Positions 51,909-61,665 of a stretch of DNA of 64,000 bases are shown here, in pieces. Each line of letters opens with the position of its first letter. Position 1 is the stretch's first letter. The stretch is from Streptomyces sp. Ru72. GTDB taxonomy: Bacteria > Actinomycetota > Actinomycetes > Streptomycetales > Streptomycetaceae. Where the stretch lies: positions 1-64,000 of the forward strand of contig NZ_PQSR01000002.1 of the NCBI RefSeq assembly GCF_002920635.1, given 5' to 3'. The notes beneath the pieces are model-generated. The model was given only the letters and a program-made list of their open reading frames with translations. It was not told where the DNA came from and did no database searches. The position numbers and the translations under genes were made by a program.

Positions 51909-52585
51909 TTCGACTCACCCAGCGTCCCGGGGCCGTCATCCGTCACACCCCGGTCTTCCGCGCCCTCGACGCGAAGCCTGCGGGCCAGACGCTTCAGGCC
52001 CCGGTGGGCCGCGGTGCGCACCGCACCGGGCCGCTTGCCGAGGACGCGGGCGGCGGCGGGGCCGTCCAGGCCGACGACCACACGCAACAGCACGGCCTCG
52101 GCCTGGTCGCGCGGCAGTCCACGGATGAGTTCCAGGGCGTGCTCCGTGGAGATGGACTCCAGCGCCTCGTCATGGGTGCTGTGGGCGCCCGGCAGTTCGA
52201 GTGCCTCCTGTTCCAGCCCCGACGAACGGGGCCGTACCCGGCGGCGGCGCAGGTGGTCGAGCGCGCGGTGCCGGGCGATGGTCGCCGTCCAGCCGCGGAA
52301 ACCCGCCCCGTCGCCCTTGAACCGCCCCAGGTCCCGGGCGATCTCCAGCCAGGCGTCGGAGGCCACGTCCTCCGCCTCGTCCGCGACGAGACCGCGCAGA
52401 TACCCGACCAGCCCCGGCTGCACGATCCGGTACGCCACCGCGAAGGCGGCTTCGTCCCCCTGCTGGGCCCGCGCGACCGCAGCGCCCAGCTCCGCGTCGT
52501 ACGGGTGTACGCGGCGCGGTTCCCCTCCCTGACCCAAGACTGTCCTCGCCCCATGCCGAGTTCGCGGCGGGTTTGTGTGTAACAC
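51905..52585 (-). CDS. ECF RNA polymerase sigma factor, copy 2 of a tandem pair
   Basis: A 226-residue ECF sigma factor closely resembling copy 1. Region 2 has AFAVAYRIVQPGLVGYLRGL, DEAEDVASDAWLEIARDL and FRGWTATIARHRALDHLR. Region 4 has LPRDQAEAVLLRVVVGLDGPAAARVL with GAVRTAAHRGLKRLARRL. The upstream start (GTG 52585) leaves about 30 residues of Arg-rich sequence before the conserved part; a later start is likely but none has a clear ribosome site. It is coupled to its membrane partner. Confidence 0.88.
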   Translation of the reverse strand: MLHTNPPRTRHGARTVLGQGGEPRRVHPYDAELGAAVARAQQGDEAAFAVAYRIVQPGLVGYLRGLVADEAEDVASDAWLEIARDLGRFKGDGAGFRGWTATIARHRALDHLRRRRVRPRSSGLEQEALELPGAHSTHDEALESISTEHALELIRGLPRDQAEAVLLRVVVGLDGPAAARVLGKRPGAVRTAAHRGLKRLARRLRVEGAEDRGVTDDGPGTLGESK

Positions 52586-52877
52586 CCACGATCATCAGCG
52601 CCGGGGCTCACAGAAATGTCACAGCTCGTCAGGCGGCAGCCGGGCGCGGGCCCGCCCGTGCGGCGTCGGCCGGTCCGTCCACGCCTCGTCGTACTGCGGG
52701 ACGAGGTGTCGTCGGTGAGCGGTACGCGAACTCACGCCGATCCTCGAGCGGTTGCGCACGGCCGGCGTCCGGGCGCCCGAGAGCCAGGCCCCGGTGGAGC
52801 GCGTCGAGGAGGTGCTCTCCCCCGGCCGACGGACCTCGGGTGGAACCTCGGCCGGCTGCGACGGCCGCGACAGACGC

Positions 52878-53267
52878 TCAGACCGTCTTGCTCGCCGCGT
52901 CCCGGCACAGCAGCCGCAGCGAGCCGTCGCCGTGGAAGCAGCGGCGGGCCTCGTCGATGGGGTCCCACAGGCGGCCGTCCGGTGTGCGCACCCAGTGGTC
53001 GCCGCCGGACGACCACCACTCGCCGCCGGTCAGCCGGACCACCACCTCGCCCGCGTACGCCCCGAACCCGCGCATCACGGGCTCCACGGCGGCGTACGGC
53101 GGGCTCTGACGGCTTATCTCCTCGATCGTCCGGTCCACACGCCACAGGCTCTGCGCCGAGTAGTCGAGCCGCAGCCGGGCGCCCTCGCGCATGGCCGCGA
53201 CGGCGTCGGCGGCCCAGCGGACGGGCTTCGTGGCGGCGTGGGGCCTGGTCACCTGAGTTGCGTTCAC
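52878..53267 (-). CDS. Conserved hypothetical protein (small, Trp-rich core)
   Basis: A 129-residue protein I cannot assign. It has ARLRLDYSAQSLWRVDRTIEEI, then RGFGAYAGEVVVRLTGGEWW and WVRTPDGRLWDPIDEARRCF. This helical first half followed by a beta-rich half resembles small DUF proteins that pair with secretion or immunity systems. There is no signal peptide or membrane segment. GTG 53267 is chosen because the longer frame runs into unrelated Arg/Pro-rich sequence. It lies upstream of the ECF copy 2 unit on the same strand. Confidence 0.6.
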   Translation of the reverse strand: MNATQVTRPHAATKPVRWAADAVAAMREGARLRLDYSAQSLWRVDRTIEEISRQSPPYAAVEPVMRGFGAYAGEVVVRLTGGEWWSSGGDHWVRTPDGRLWDPIDEARRCFHGDGSLRLLCRDAASKTV

Positions 53268-53411
53268 ACCCGGAAGAGCGCCCTCCACCGCCGTCGCGTC
53301 ACGCCGTCCTGAGGGGGTCCCCGACACCGGCGCAGGACCGCCCCACCGCACCACAGGACGGTCACAGGATCCTTGCAGCGGAAGGGGTTTACGAGGCTGT
53401 CGCCTCCGCGG

Positions 53412-53981
53412 CTACGAGCGGCCCCGTGCGCGCCGGGACACCACGGCCCGCAGCACCCGGCGCCCCTCGGTCGACACGTCGAGGGCCCGGCGCAGTCCGC
53501 CCGCGCCGTGGTCCCTGACCAGCTCCAGGACGGCGACCTGGCGTCGCAGTTCCGCGGCGACGAGCGGCGGCATGCGGTCCGTACGGCCCTCGCGGCGGGC
53601 CGCGACCGGGGCGTCGTCGTCGGCGGGGTCCAGCAACCGGTGGATCTGCAGCGCGGCCACCGAGCAGGCGTCGGCCCACCGGCGCAGGGCGTCGGCGGAC
53701 GGCTCGGCGGGGACCGCCTCGAGCATGCGGCGGGCGAGGCGGGCGGCCTCGGCCTCGGAGGTGCACTCGGCGTCCGCCTCGGAGTCCTCCCCGGCCGCCA
53801 GCTCGGAGCGCGCCTTGGCGAGCCGCTGCTCCCAGTCGTGGCCCTCGACGAGGCTCGCCCACAGCGGCCGCAGGACCTCGTCGTCGCCTCCGAGGAGCGG
53901 CACACACCGGTCCAAACAAGCCAGTCCGCTCGCCGCGAGTGCCCGTTCGTCGGCCTGCGCGATCAGGTCCACCAGGCTCAT
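53412..53981 (-). CDS. Conserved hypothetical helical protein
   Basis: A 189-residue protein, mostly charged helix, starting MSLVDLIAQADERALAASGL. Heptad-like Ala/Leu/Glu/Arg stretches (AKARSELAAGEDSEADAE, AARLARRMLEAV) suggest a helical bundle. There is no recognised domain, signal peptide or membrane span. ATG 53981 has an AGGAGG site five bases away, which supports expression. It probably belongs with the small gene at 52878-53267, which lies 144 bp downstream on the same strand. Confidence 0.65.
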   Translation of the reverse strand: MSLVDLIAQADERALAASGLACLDRCVPLLGGDDEVLRPLWASLVEGHDWEQRLAKARSELAAGEDSEADAECTSEAEAARLARRMLEAVPAEPSADALRRWADACSVAALQIHRLLDPADDDAPVAARREGRTDRMPPLVAAELRRQVAVLELVRDHGAGGLRRALDVSTEGRRVLRAVVSRRARGRS

Positions 53982-54145
53982 CAAGCCTCCTCGAAACGCC
54001 TCGTCGGGGGCGCCTCATCCGTACGGAGCCCGCATCTTCCCTTACTGCGTGCGACGGACCGGGAGTGTCACAGTCACACCAGGGGGAGCTGTCGAGGCGT
54101 TCGAGGAGGGTATTTTCGGCCATCGAGCCTGCCCGAGGGGGCGTT

Positions 54146-55780
54146 TCATCCCAGCCGGCCCGCCAGCGCCTTGAACTGGGTCCAGGACAGCGACGGGGTC
54201 CGCGAGTCCCACAGCTTCTGCGCCGTGGCCCGCAGCGGCATCCGGATCCCGGCCGCCACCTGGTCCTGCGTCTGGGCGGTCGGACGGTCGCTCCAGACGG
54301 CGAAGACGCCGCCGAGGATCTGCCCGTCGTACCGCGCGGGCACCGCCGTCGTGCCCCGCAGGACCCGCGGGGTCCACTGTTCGTAGATCCGCTGCCCGGT
54401 GGGGTAGACGAAGGTCTGCGGCTGGCCGAGCACGTAGTAGAGGTACTCGTCGTTGTAGTTGATCACCTTGCGGCCCGCGCCCAGGTAGTCGGTCGGCGGC
54501 CGGGCGCCCAGCTCCTTGCCGGTCCAGTACGCGACCTCGAGGTCCCCGGCCGGCTGCACGGAGCTCGCCCGGTAGAAGCCGTCGTTCCAGGCCCGCATGG
54601 TCCTGCCGTGCCCGCGCATCACGTTCGCGCGGTCGTTCAGCCAGCCGGTCGCGAGGTCGGCGACGCCCGCCTTCGGACCGAACCGGGCCCGCGCGGCGGC
54701 GGCGAGCTGCGGGTAGGAGGCGGCCGGATCGCGCGCCATCAGCGCCAGGTACTCGTCGCCGCCGAGGTGCCAGTACGCGCCGGGGAACACGCCCGAGAAC
54801 TCGTTCAGCAAATCGTCGACGATCTTCGCCGCCGCGGGCTTGGAGATGTCGACCGCCCCGCGCGTGGCGACGCCGGAGGCGTTGCGCAGCTGGATGTCGG
54901 GGTGGGCGGCGATGACGGCGCCGAGGTGGCCGGGCGAGTCGATCTCGGGCACCACGGTGATGTGCCGACTCGCCGCGAGATCGACGATCCTCTTCACCTC
55001 GGCCTTGCCGAGGTGCTGCTTGGAGACGATCTCCGGGTGCGAGGAGGACTCGATGCGGAAGCCCTGGTCGTCGGAGAGGTGCAGACCCAGTTCGTTGTAC
55101 TTCAGGTCGCCCAGCTCACGTATGCGGTCCTCGATCCAGCCGGCCGTGTAGTACTTGCGGGCGATGTCGAGCATGAACCCGCGCCGCGGCTTGGCGGGCG
55201 CGTCGTTCACGACGCCCTCGGGCGCGGTTCCGCCGCCGTGCACTTCCTGCTTGAGGGTGCGGGTGCCGTAGAAGACGCCGGCCTCGCCGGGCCCGGTGAT
55301 CTTCACCCGCCCGTTCGCGACGGTCAGCGTGTACGACTCCTGGTTGCCGCTGCCGGCCAGGCCCAGCTCCACGTCACCGGCGCCGGCGCCGGCGCCGGTC
55401 TGCCCGCCGTACGCCATGCCCAGCTCCCCGGCGAGCAGCCGCCCCTCGTCCGCGAGCTGAGCGTTGTCGACCACCACCCGGTGCCCGGATGCGGGCCGCC
55501 AGCCCGGGCCCCGCGCCGCGGTGAACCGGCTGACGGCGGGGATGGTGCGGGGCGGCTGCGAGAGGGGGTAGGAGCGGGATGGGACGGAGCGGGCGGAGCC
55601 CGTGGACGCCGCCGACGTGCCCACGGAGGCCCCGGCCCCGTTCGGCGAGCCGCCACCGGAGGGCCACAGCGTCACGGCCGCCGCCACACCGCCCGCCACC
55701 ACGATCCCGGTGGTCGCCAGCAGCAACCTGGTGCGCCGTACGTGCGTCCTCCCCTCGGGGACCCGCCTGCGGCCGGTCAC
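54146..55780 (-). CDS. Secreted family 20 glycoside hydrolase (beta-N-acetylhexosaminidase)
   Basis: A 544-residue hydrolase that removes terminal N-acetylglucosamine or N-acetylgalactosamine. A membrane-type signal (RTRLLLATTGIVVAGGVAAA) is followed by the N-terminal GH20b domain (ESYTLTVANGRVKITGPGEA, VFYGTRTLKQEVH). The TIM barrel starts at PRRGFMLDIARKYYT and the catalytic Asp-Glu pair is in YWHLGGDEYLAL. Substrate-stacking WN...Y and W-rich elements follow. It uses substrate-assisted catalysis. GTG 55780 gives a normal signal peptide; the longer frame enters non-coding DNA. It probably acts on chitin fragments or peptidoglycan debris. Confidence 0.9.
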   Translation of the reverse strand: MTGRRRVPEGRTHVRRTRLLLATTGIVVAGGVAAAVTLWPSGGGSPNGAGASVGTSAASTGSARSVPSRSYPLSQPPRTIPAVSRFTAARGPGWRPASGHRVVVDNAQLADEGRLLAGELGMAYGGQTGAGAGAGDVELGLAGSGNQESYTLTVANGRVKITGPGEAGVFYGTRTLKQEVHGGGTAPEGVVNDAPAKPRRGFMLDIARKYYTAGWIEDRIRELGDLKYNELGLHLSDDQGFRIESSSHPEIVSKQHLGKAEVKRIVDLAASRHITVVPEIDSPGHLGAVIAAHPDIQLRNASGVATRGAVDISKPAAAKIVDDLLNEFSGVFPGAYWHLGGDEYLALMARDPAASYPQLAAAARARFGPKAGVADLATGWLNDRANVMRGHGRTMRAWNDGFYRASSVQPAGDLEVAYWTGKELGARPPTDYLGAGRKVINYNDEYLYYVLGQPQTFVYPTGQRIYEQWTPRVLRGTTAVPARYDGQILGGVFAVWSDRPTAQTQDQVAAGIRMPLRATAQKLWDSRTPSLSWTQFKALAGRLG

Positions 55781-56062
55781 CAAGCCACATCCGTTTCGAC
55801 ACCGTGGCACGCGCGCACCGTGCTCCTCCGCATGCGTATGCGTATCGGTACTCGCCCGACCTTGGACCGCAAGCGACTCACCTCCACACTCTGCCCCCCT
55901 GCCGTTCCTTCCGAAGCTACGACCACCGTCCCGCCCACGTGTCCACGAAAGGTCCGGAAACTCTCCCATCCGGGTGAAATCCGGGCAGCGACTGGACGCC
56001 GACCCGACCGCCGTCGCTAACGTGGCGGCGCATTTCTCACACGATCCCCTGCCGACCCGCAC

Positions 56063-56665
56063 GTGGCGCGCACGAGCCGTCACGCCAGCCGCCGAGGACC
56101 CACGCTGCCCGCGCACCGTCTACCGCACCTCCCCGGCCACACCGCCCTCCCGGCGCAGCACCGCACCGAGGCCGCCACGGGCCTCGCGCGGTTCAACCGC
56201 GCACCGGCCGACGACGTCCGGCGTGCCCTGCTCACCTGCTGCCGCAGCCTGCGCTGGGCCCACCGGGTCGCCGAGCACCGCCCCTACCCGGACCTCGACT
56301 CCCTACTCGCGGCGGCCGACGAGGCGACGTACGACCTCACCCCCGTGGACCTCGCCGAGGCCCTGGCCGGAGAATCCCTCGCCCCGCTCCCCGACGGCAC
56401 GTACTCCGCCGCCCACACCGCCCTGAGCGCGGCCCACGCGGCGTACGAGAGCAAATTCGGCCATGTGTTCATCATCTGCCTGGACGAGGTGGCGCCGGAC
56501 GAGCTGCTGGACCAGCTCCTCGCGGCCATCCGATCACGATTGGCGAACGATCCCGAGGAGGAACGGGTCCTGGCGACAGAGGAACTGCGCCGCCTGGCGA
56601 GGGGGAGACTGACCCGCCTGGTACGGGACTTTTCCGACCAACCCGTACAGCCCCGCACCCCGTAG
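56063..56665 (+). CDS. OHCU-decarboxylase-like protein, catalytic motifs degenerate
   Basis: A 200-residue protein of the OHCU (2-oxo-4-hydroxy-4-carboxy-5-ureidoimidazoline) decarboxylase fold. It has GLARFNRAPADDVRRALLTC, SLRWAHRVAEHRPYPDLDSL, YESKFGHVFIICL and RLANDPEEERVLATEELRRL. The active-site HPxIG and SxxEQ motifs of true enzymes are not present; the corresponding stretch reads LAGESLAPLPDG. It is therefore probably not a uric-acid-pathway enzyme. The GTG start gives an N-terminal extension rich in Arg, Pro and His. It lies upstream of the sdh operon in the same direction. Confidence 0.72.
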   Translation: MARTSRHASRRGPTLPAHRLPHLPGHTALPAQHRTEAATGLARFNRAPADDVRRALLTCCRSLRWAHRVAEHRPYPDLDSLLAAADEATYDLTPVDLAEALAGESLAPLPDGTYSAAHTALSAAHAAYESKFGHVFIICLDEVAPDELLDQLLAAIRSRLANDPEEERVLATEELRRLARGRLTRLVRDFSDQPVQPRTP

Positions 56666-56946
56666 GTGCACGGGGATGTGACGGCACGCGGCTCCGCCAC
56701 ACGGGCGCGAACAACTACGAACCGCCCGCATCCGGCAGAAAACAAGCAGCCCCGTCCCGGCAGCCGCCCGGCCGATGAGCCATCCGTGCTCGTTTGAGTG
56801 CCTGATTGATCACACCCGCAGGCCCCCCGTAAGCGCCGCAGGCAACCGTCGCTACCATGCTGGGGGCCGGTGGACCGTACCCGGCCGGGCCCGACCGACA
56901 CAGAAAGCCGGCGCGGCCCTAGTCCCCGCTCCCGGAGGGTTCTTCC

Positions 56947-57327
56947 GTGCCGGCTGGAACGCTGTACCGCGGCCGGGAAGGAATGTGGTCCTGGGTGGCT
57001 CACCGAGTCACCGGCGTCCTCATCTTCTTCTTCCTGTTCGTACACGTGCTGGACACCGCACTCGTCCGTGTCTCCCCGGAGGCCTACGACAAGGTCGTGG
57101 CCACGTACAAGACACCGATCGTCGCGATTCTGGAGTACGGCCTCGTCGCCGCCATCCTCTTCCACGCGCTCAACGGCCTCCGCGTCATCGCGGTCGACTT
57201 CTGGTCGAAGGGCCCGCGCTACCAGAAGCAGATGCTCTGGACCGTCGTCGGAGTCTGGGTCGTGCTGATGCTCGGGGCGATCTACCCCGTCCTCGGCCAC
57301 GCCGCTCGTGAACTCTTCGGGAGCTGA
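56947..57327 (+). CDS. sdhC: Succinate dehydrogenase cytochrome b subunit
   Basis: A 126-residue membrane subunit with three helices (GVLIFFFLFVHVLDTALV, ILEYGLVAAILFHALNGLRV, WTVVGVWVVLMLGAIYPVL). The SHRVTG-type motif (WVAHRVTGVL) and two haem-ligand histidine candidates (VHVLD, FHALNG) are present. It anchors the succinate:quinone oxidoreductase. The start is GTG 56947 after a GGAGGG-type site, the first gene of sdhCDAB. The 280-bp gap upstream should hold the operon promoter. Confidence 0.93.
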   Translation: MPAGTLYRGREGMWSWVAHRVTGVLIFFFLFVHVLDTALVRVSPEAYDKVVATYKTPIVAILEYGLVAAILFHALNGLRVIAVDFWSKGPRYQKQMLWTVVGVWVVLMLGAIYPVLGHAARELFGS

Positions 57328-57332
57328 CGCGT

Positions 57333-57815
57333 ATGTCCACCACTGAAACCACCACCTCCGGCATCGGCCCCGTCGAGGGTGCCTCGCTGTACGACGTCGA
57401 CAACCCGGCGCCGGTCATCGAGCCGCCCCGCAAGCGGACGAAGAAGACCCCGAAGTCGACCCGCGGCAACTTCGAGATGTACGGCTGGCTGTTCATGCGC
57501 CTGTCCGGCATCGTGCTGGTCGTCCTGGTCATCGGCCACCTGCTCATCCAGCTCGTGCTGGACGGCGGCGTCTCCAAGATCGGCTTCGCCTTCGTGGCCG
57601 GCCGCTGGGCCTCCCCGTGGTGGCAGGTCTGGGACCTGACCATGCTGTGGCTCGCGATGCTGCACGGCGCCAACGGCCTGCGCACGGTCATCAACGACTA
57701 CGCCGAGCGGACGAACACGCGGCTGTGGCTGAAGGGCCTGCTGTACACCGCCACGGTGTTCACCATCCTGCTGGGCACGCTGGTGATCTTCACCTTCGAC
57801 CCGAACATCCGCTAG
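57333..57815 (+). CDS. sdhD: Succinate dehydrogenase membrane anchor subunit
   Basis: A 160-residue anchor subunit. A hydrophilic lead of about 45 residues ([16 protein letters not shown]) precedes three helices ([60 protein letters not shown]). The [13 protein letters not shown] motif carries a haem ligand candidate. It starts 5 bp after sdhC. Confidence 0.93.
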   Translation: MSTTETTTSGIGPVEGASLYDVDNPAPVIEPPRKRTKKTPKSTRGNFEMYGWLFMRLSGIVLVVLVIGHLLIQLVLDGGVSKIGFAFVAGRWASPWWQVWDLTMLWLAMLHGANGLRTVINDYAERTNTRLWLKGLLYTATVFTILLGTLVIFTFDPNIR

Positions 57816-57834
57816 GCACGGGGCTGCGAGAATC

Positions 57835-59589
57835 ATGAAGATCCACAAGTACGACACCGTCATCGTCGGCGCCGGTGGCGCGGGCATGCGCGCCGCGATC
57901 GAGGCGACGAAGCGCAGCCGCACCGCCGTGCTGACCAAGCTCTACCCCACCCGCTCCCACACGGGCGCCGCGCAGGGCGGCATGGCCGCCGCGCTCGCCA
58001 ACGTGGAGGAGGACAACTGGGAGTGGCACACCTTCGACACGGTCAAGGGCGGCGACTACCTGGTCGACCAGGACGCCGCCGAGATCCTGGCGAAGGAGGC
58101 CATCGACTCCGTCCTCGACCTGGAGAAGATGGGCCTGCCGTTCAACCGCACCCCGAACGGCACCATCGACCAGCGCCGCTTCGGCGGTCACAGCCGCAAC
58201 CACGGCGAGGCCCCGGTCCGCCGCTCCTGCTACGCGGCCGACCGCACCGGCCACATGATCCTCCAGACGCTGTACCAGAACTGCGTGAAGGAGGGCGTGG
58301 AGTTCTTCAACGAGTTCTACGTCCTGGACCAGCTGATCACCGAGGTCGACGGCGTCAAGCGCTCGGCCGGTGTGGTGGCGTACGAGCTGGCGACCGGCGA
58401 GATCCACATCTTCCAGGCGAAGGCCGTGATCTACGCCTCCGGCGGCTGCGGCAAGTTCTTCAAGGTGACGTCGAACGCGCACACGCTGACCGGTGACGGC
58501 CAGGCGGCGGTGTACCGGCGGGGCATCCCGCTGGAGGACATGGAGTTCTTCCAGTTCCACCCGACCGGCATCTGGCGCATGGGCATCCTCCTGACCGAGG
58601 GTGCGCGCGGTGAGGGCGGCATCCTGCGCAACAAGGACGGCGAGCGCTTCATGGAGAAGTACGCGCCGGTCATGAAGGACCTCGCCTCCCGTGACGTCGT
58701 CTCCCGCTCCATCTACACGGAGATCCGCGAGGGCCGCGGCTGCGGTCCCGAGGGTGACCACGTCTACCTGGACCTCACCCACCTGCCGCCGGAGCAGCTG
58801 GACGCCAAGCTGCCCGACATCACCGAGTTCGCCCGCACGTACCTCGGCATCGAGCCGTACACGGACCCGATCCCGATCCAGCCGACCGCGCACTACGCGA
58901 TGGGCGGCATCCCGACGAACGTCCAGGGTGAGGTCCTCGCGGACAACACCACGGTCGTCCCGGGCCTGTACGCGGCCGGCGAGGTCGCCTGCGTGTCGGT
59001 GCACGGCGCGAACCGCCTCGGCACCAACTCGCTGCTGGACATCAACGTCTTCGGTCGCCGCGCGGGCATCGCCGCCGCCGAGTACTCCCGGACGGCGGAC
59101 TTCGTCGAGCTGCCGGAGAACCCGGAGGAACTCGTCGTCGCGCAGATCGAGCGGCTGCGCAACTCCACGGGCAGCGAGCGCGTGGCGGAGCTGCGTCGTG
59201 AGCTGCAGGAGACCATGGACGCCAACGTCATGGTGTTCCGCACCGAGCAGACGATCAAGACGGCGGTCGAGAAGATCGCCGAGCTCAAGGAGCGCTACAA
59301 GAACGTGGCGATCCAGGACAAGGGCAAGCGGTTCAACACGGACCTGCTGGAGGCCGTCGAGCTGGGCAACCTGCTCGACCTCGCCGAGGTCATGGCGGTC
59401 TCCGCACTGGCCCGCAAGGAGTCCCGCGGCGGTCACTACCGCGAGGACTACCCGAACCGCGACGACGTCAACTTCATGCGCCACACCATGGCGTACCGCG
59501 AGGTGGGCGACGACGGCACCGAGTCCATCCGTCTCGACTACAAGCCGGTCGTCCAGACCCGCTACCAGCCGATGGAGCGTAAGTACTGA
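57835..59589 (+). CDS. sdhA: Succinate dehydrogenase flavoprotein subunit
   Basis: A 584-residue flavoprotein that oxidises succinate to fumarate. It has the FAD Rossmann motif [16 protein letters not shown] and the covalent-FAD histidine in [12 protein letters not shown]. The substrate site has QFHPTGIW and [15 protein letters not shown], the catalytic arginine lies near [13 protein letters not shown], and [19 protein letters not shown] completes the FAD site. The length is standard. It overlaps sdhB by one base (TGATG). Confidence 0.97.
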   Translation: MKIHKYDTVIVGAGGAGMRAAIEATKRSRTAVLTKLYPTRSHTGAAQGGMAAALANVEEDNWEWHTFDTVKGGDYLVDQDAAEILAKEAIDSVLDLEKMGLPFNRTPNGTIDQRRFGGHSRNHGEAPVRRSCYAADRTGHMILQTLYQNCVKEGVEFFNEFYVLDQLITEVDGVKRSAGVVAYELATGEIHIFQAKAVIYASGGCGKFFKVTSNAHTLTGDGQAAVYRRGIPLEDMEFFQFHPTGIWRMGILLTEGARGEGGILRNKDGERFMEKYAPVMKDLASRDVVSRSIYTEIREGRGCGPEGDHVYLDLTHLPPEQLDAKLPDITEFARTYLGIEPYTDPIPIQPTAHYAMGGIPTNVQGEVLADNTTVVPGLYAAGEVACVSVHGANRLGTNSLLDINVFGRRAGIAAAEYSRTADFVELPENPEELVVAQIERLRNSTGSERVAELRRELQETMDANVMVFRTEQTIKTAVEKIAELKERYKNVAIQDKGKRFNTDLLEAVELGNLLDLAEVMAVSALARKESRGGHYREDYPNRDDVNFMRHTMAYREVGDDGTESIRLDYKPVVQTRYQPMERKY

Positions 59590-60359
59590 TGGCTACCCCT
59601 GTTCTGGACAAGGCCGAGGCGAGCGCTTCGGGCTCGGCAGCGTCCCCCTACATCACGGTCACCTTCCGCGTCCGCCGCTTCAACCCGGAGGTCTCCTCCG
59701 AGGCGACCTGGCAGGACTTCCAGCTGGAGATCGACCCCAAGGAGCGCGTCCTCGACGGTCTGCACAAGATCAAGTGGGACCTGGACGGGTCGCTGACCTT
59801 CCGCCGCTCCTGCGCGCACGGCATCTGCGGCTCGGACGCCATGCGGATCAACGGCAAGAACCGCCTCGCGTGCAAGACGCTGATCAAGGACATCAACCCG
59901 GAGAAGCCGATCACGATCGAGCCCATAAAGGGCCTGACGGTCCTGAAGGACCTGGTCGTGGACATGGAGCCGTTCTTCCAGGCGTACCGGGACGTGATGC
60001 CGTTCCTGATCACCAAGGAGACGAACGAGCCGACGCGCGAGCGTCTGCAGTCGGCCGAGGACCGCGAGCGCTTCGACGACACGACGAAGTGCATCCTGTG
60101 CGCCGCCTGCACGACCTCCTGCCCGGTGTTCTGGAACGACGGCCAGTACTTCGGCCCGGCGGCCATCGTCAACGCGCACCGCTTCATCTTCGACTCGCGT
60201 GACGAGGCCGGCGAGCAGCGGCTGGAGATCCTGAACGACAAGGACGGCGTGTGGCGCTGCCGCACGACGTTCAACTGCACGGACGCGTGCCCGCGCGGCA
60301 TCGAGGTCACGAAGGCGATCCAGGAGGTGAAGCGGGCACTGATCACCCGCCGCCTCTGA
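59589..60359 (+). CDS. sdhB: Succinate dehydrogenase iron-sulfur subunit
   Basis: A 256-residue subunit that passes electrons from SdhA to quinone. The [2Fe-2S] ligands are in RSCAHGICGSDAM and the following LAC. The [4Fe-4S] ligands are CILCAACTTSCP, and the [3Fe-4S] set includes CTDACPRGIEVT. A short Ala/Ser-rich leader precedes the ferredoxin-like domain. It is the last gene of the operon and is followed by a strong terminator. Confidence 0.97.
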   Translation: MATPVLDKAEASASGSAASPYITVTFRVRRFNPEVSSEATWQDFQLEIDPKERVLDGLHKIKWDLDGSLTFRRSCAHGICGSDAMRINGKNRLACKTLIKDINPEKPITIEPIKGLTVLKDLVVDMEPFFQAYRDVMPFLITKETNEPTRERLQSAEDRERFDDTTKCILCAACTTSCPVFWNDGQYFGPAAIVNAHRFIFDSRDEAGEQRLEILNDKDGVWRCRTTFNCTDACPRGIEVTKAIQEVKRALITRRL

Positions 60360-60380
60360 GGTTCGTCGCGCACGACGCCT

Positions 60381-60412
60381 GAGGGCCCCGTTCCGCTGGG
60401 AACGGGGCCCTC
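60381..60412 (+). terminator. Terminator of the sdhCDAB operon
   Basis: A perfect 14-bp stem GAGGGCCCCGTTCC/GGAACGGGGCCCTC with a GCTG loop, 22 bases after the sdhB stop. Confidence 0.9.
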
Positions 60413-60510
60413 GGGCGTGTGGGACACGATCGGGTGAACATGATCGTCAGGGACGTGGGGCGCCTTCGGGCCTACGATGATGCTCTCGGCACCACCCACT
60501 GGAGGCAGTG

Positions 60511-61119
60511 ATGTCAGCAGCTCCCGTCGAGTGGCCACACGACGAGCGGCCACTGACGGCCCTGGCCGACGAGATCATGGAGCGCCATCCGGGGTACCAC
60601 GTCGAGATCATCGGAGGCCAGCTCCTCGTGACCCCGTCCCCGGACGCTCAGCACTCCTTCGTCCTGACCGACCTCACCGTCCCGTTCATCGCGGCAGGAC
60701 TCCACGGCCAGAAGACCAAGGTCGGGCAGAACATCGGCATCTGGCTCCCCGACGGCGCCGAGGACTTCGCCACCCCCGACCTGTGCGTCGTAGACGCCGA
60801 CATCGACGATCACCACATCGAGAGGAACTGCTACGACCCCGCGGTCTTCCTCCTCGTCCTTGAGGTGACATCCAGCAACTGGAAGACCGACCTCCAGACC
60901 AAGGTCACCGCCTACGCCAACGCCAAAGTCCCGGTCTACGTGATCGTGGATCGCAAACACAACCGCCTCCACGTCCTGACCGATCCGGCGCAGGACGACT
61001 ACGCCGTCCACCGCGTCCACGCCCCCGGCGAAGTGGTGACCCTCCCCGACTCCATCGGCGCGCACGTCACCCTGGACGTCGCCGAGATCCTGAAGGCCGG
61101 CCGGCAGAAGGCCGAGTAG
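60511..61119 (+). CDS. Uma2-family (DUF820) putative endonuclease
   Basis: A 202-residue PD-(D/E)XK-fold protein. It has VEIIGGQLLVTPSPDAQH, the metal-site FATPDLCVVD, and LLVLEVTSSNWKTDLQTKVT (the E-V-T-S-x-N core with the following Asp and Lys), then VYVIVDRKHNRL. It is the same family as the gene at 24271 but clearly diverged. ATG 60511 follows GGAGG at the right distance. There is no partner gene suggesting a specific role. Confidence 0.88.
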   Translation: MSAAPVEWPHDERPLTALADEIMERHPGYHVEIIGGQLLVTPSPDAQHSFVLTDLTVPFIAAGLHGQKTKVGQNIGIWLPDGAEDFATPDLCVVDADIDDHHIERNCYDPAVFLLVLEVTSSNWKTDLQTKVTAYANAKVPVYVIVDRKHNRLHVLTDPAQDDYAVHRVHAPGEVVTLPDSIGAHVTLDVAEILKAGRQKAE

Positions 61120-61131
61120 GCCCCCGCCTCC

Positions 61132-61395
61132 TCAGCCCCGCAGTACCCGCCCCTGCTTGTCCGTGCGGTCGTTGCTCGTCAGGAACAGGATGCCGTCGAT
61201 CAGCGCCCAGATGCCGAGGCCGCCGCAGGTGAACAGCTGGGCGATGCCCACGCCGACCGAGCCGACGTAGAAGCGGCCGATGCCGAGGCTGCCCAGGAAG
61301 ATCTGCAGGATGCCGGCGACGATCTTGGACTTGTCGGAGTACGGGCGGCCCTGCGGGTCGACGCCGTAGGGAGCCTCGGGGGTGGGGACGGTCAT
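61132..61395 (-). CDS. TM2-domain protein, short
   Basis: An 87-residue protein. A hydrophilic start ending in GVDPQGRPYSDKSK precedes two helices (IVAGILQIFLGSLGIGRFYV and VGIAQLFTCGGLGIWALIDG) joined by the DRF-like GRFYVGSVG turn, the TM2 signature. The tail is RTDKQGRVLRG. Its function is unknown. The ATG is preceded by CCAGGAGCAGTCCC, the same leader as the second TM2 gene at 62066, so one is a duplicate of the other. Confidence 0.88.
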   Translation of the reverse strand: MTVPTPEAPYGVDPQGRPYSDKSKIVAGILQIFLGSLGIGRFYVGSVGVGIAQLFTCGGLGIWALIDGILFLTSNDRTDKQGRVLRG

Positions 61396-61665
61396 GGGAC
61401 TGCTCCTGGAAGTGCCGTAGCGGATCACGGAGAACCGGAATGGTTGACTCCGGAATAAGGCAAGGAGGGATCCCGCCGCGAAGATGGAATGAGAGTTCCG
61501 ACCGGGATCCGGCCGGAGATCTTCTGTCGTCGTCCCCCTGCGAGCTGGGAGCTTAGGTAAAGGAAGCGCAAGGGCGGGAGAGGGTGTGAATGATTGTTCC
61601 TGTTCCGTGATCAAATCCGGACAGGCGGCGGCCACATCAAGCCGAAGCCACTCAACTCCCGCCTG

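Noticed and set aside
52586..52877. A coding-like plus-strand stretch (RLRTAGVRAPESQAPVERV) upstream of the ECF copy 2 gene.
   Set aside because: It is short, has no start with a ribosome site and no recognisable domain. It may be a gene remnant, but I cannot support it.
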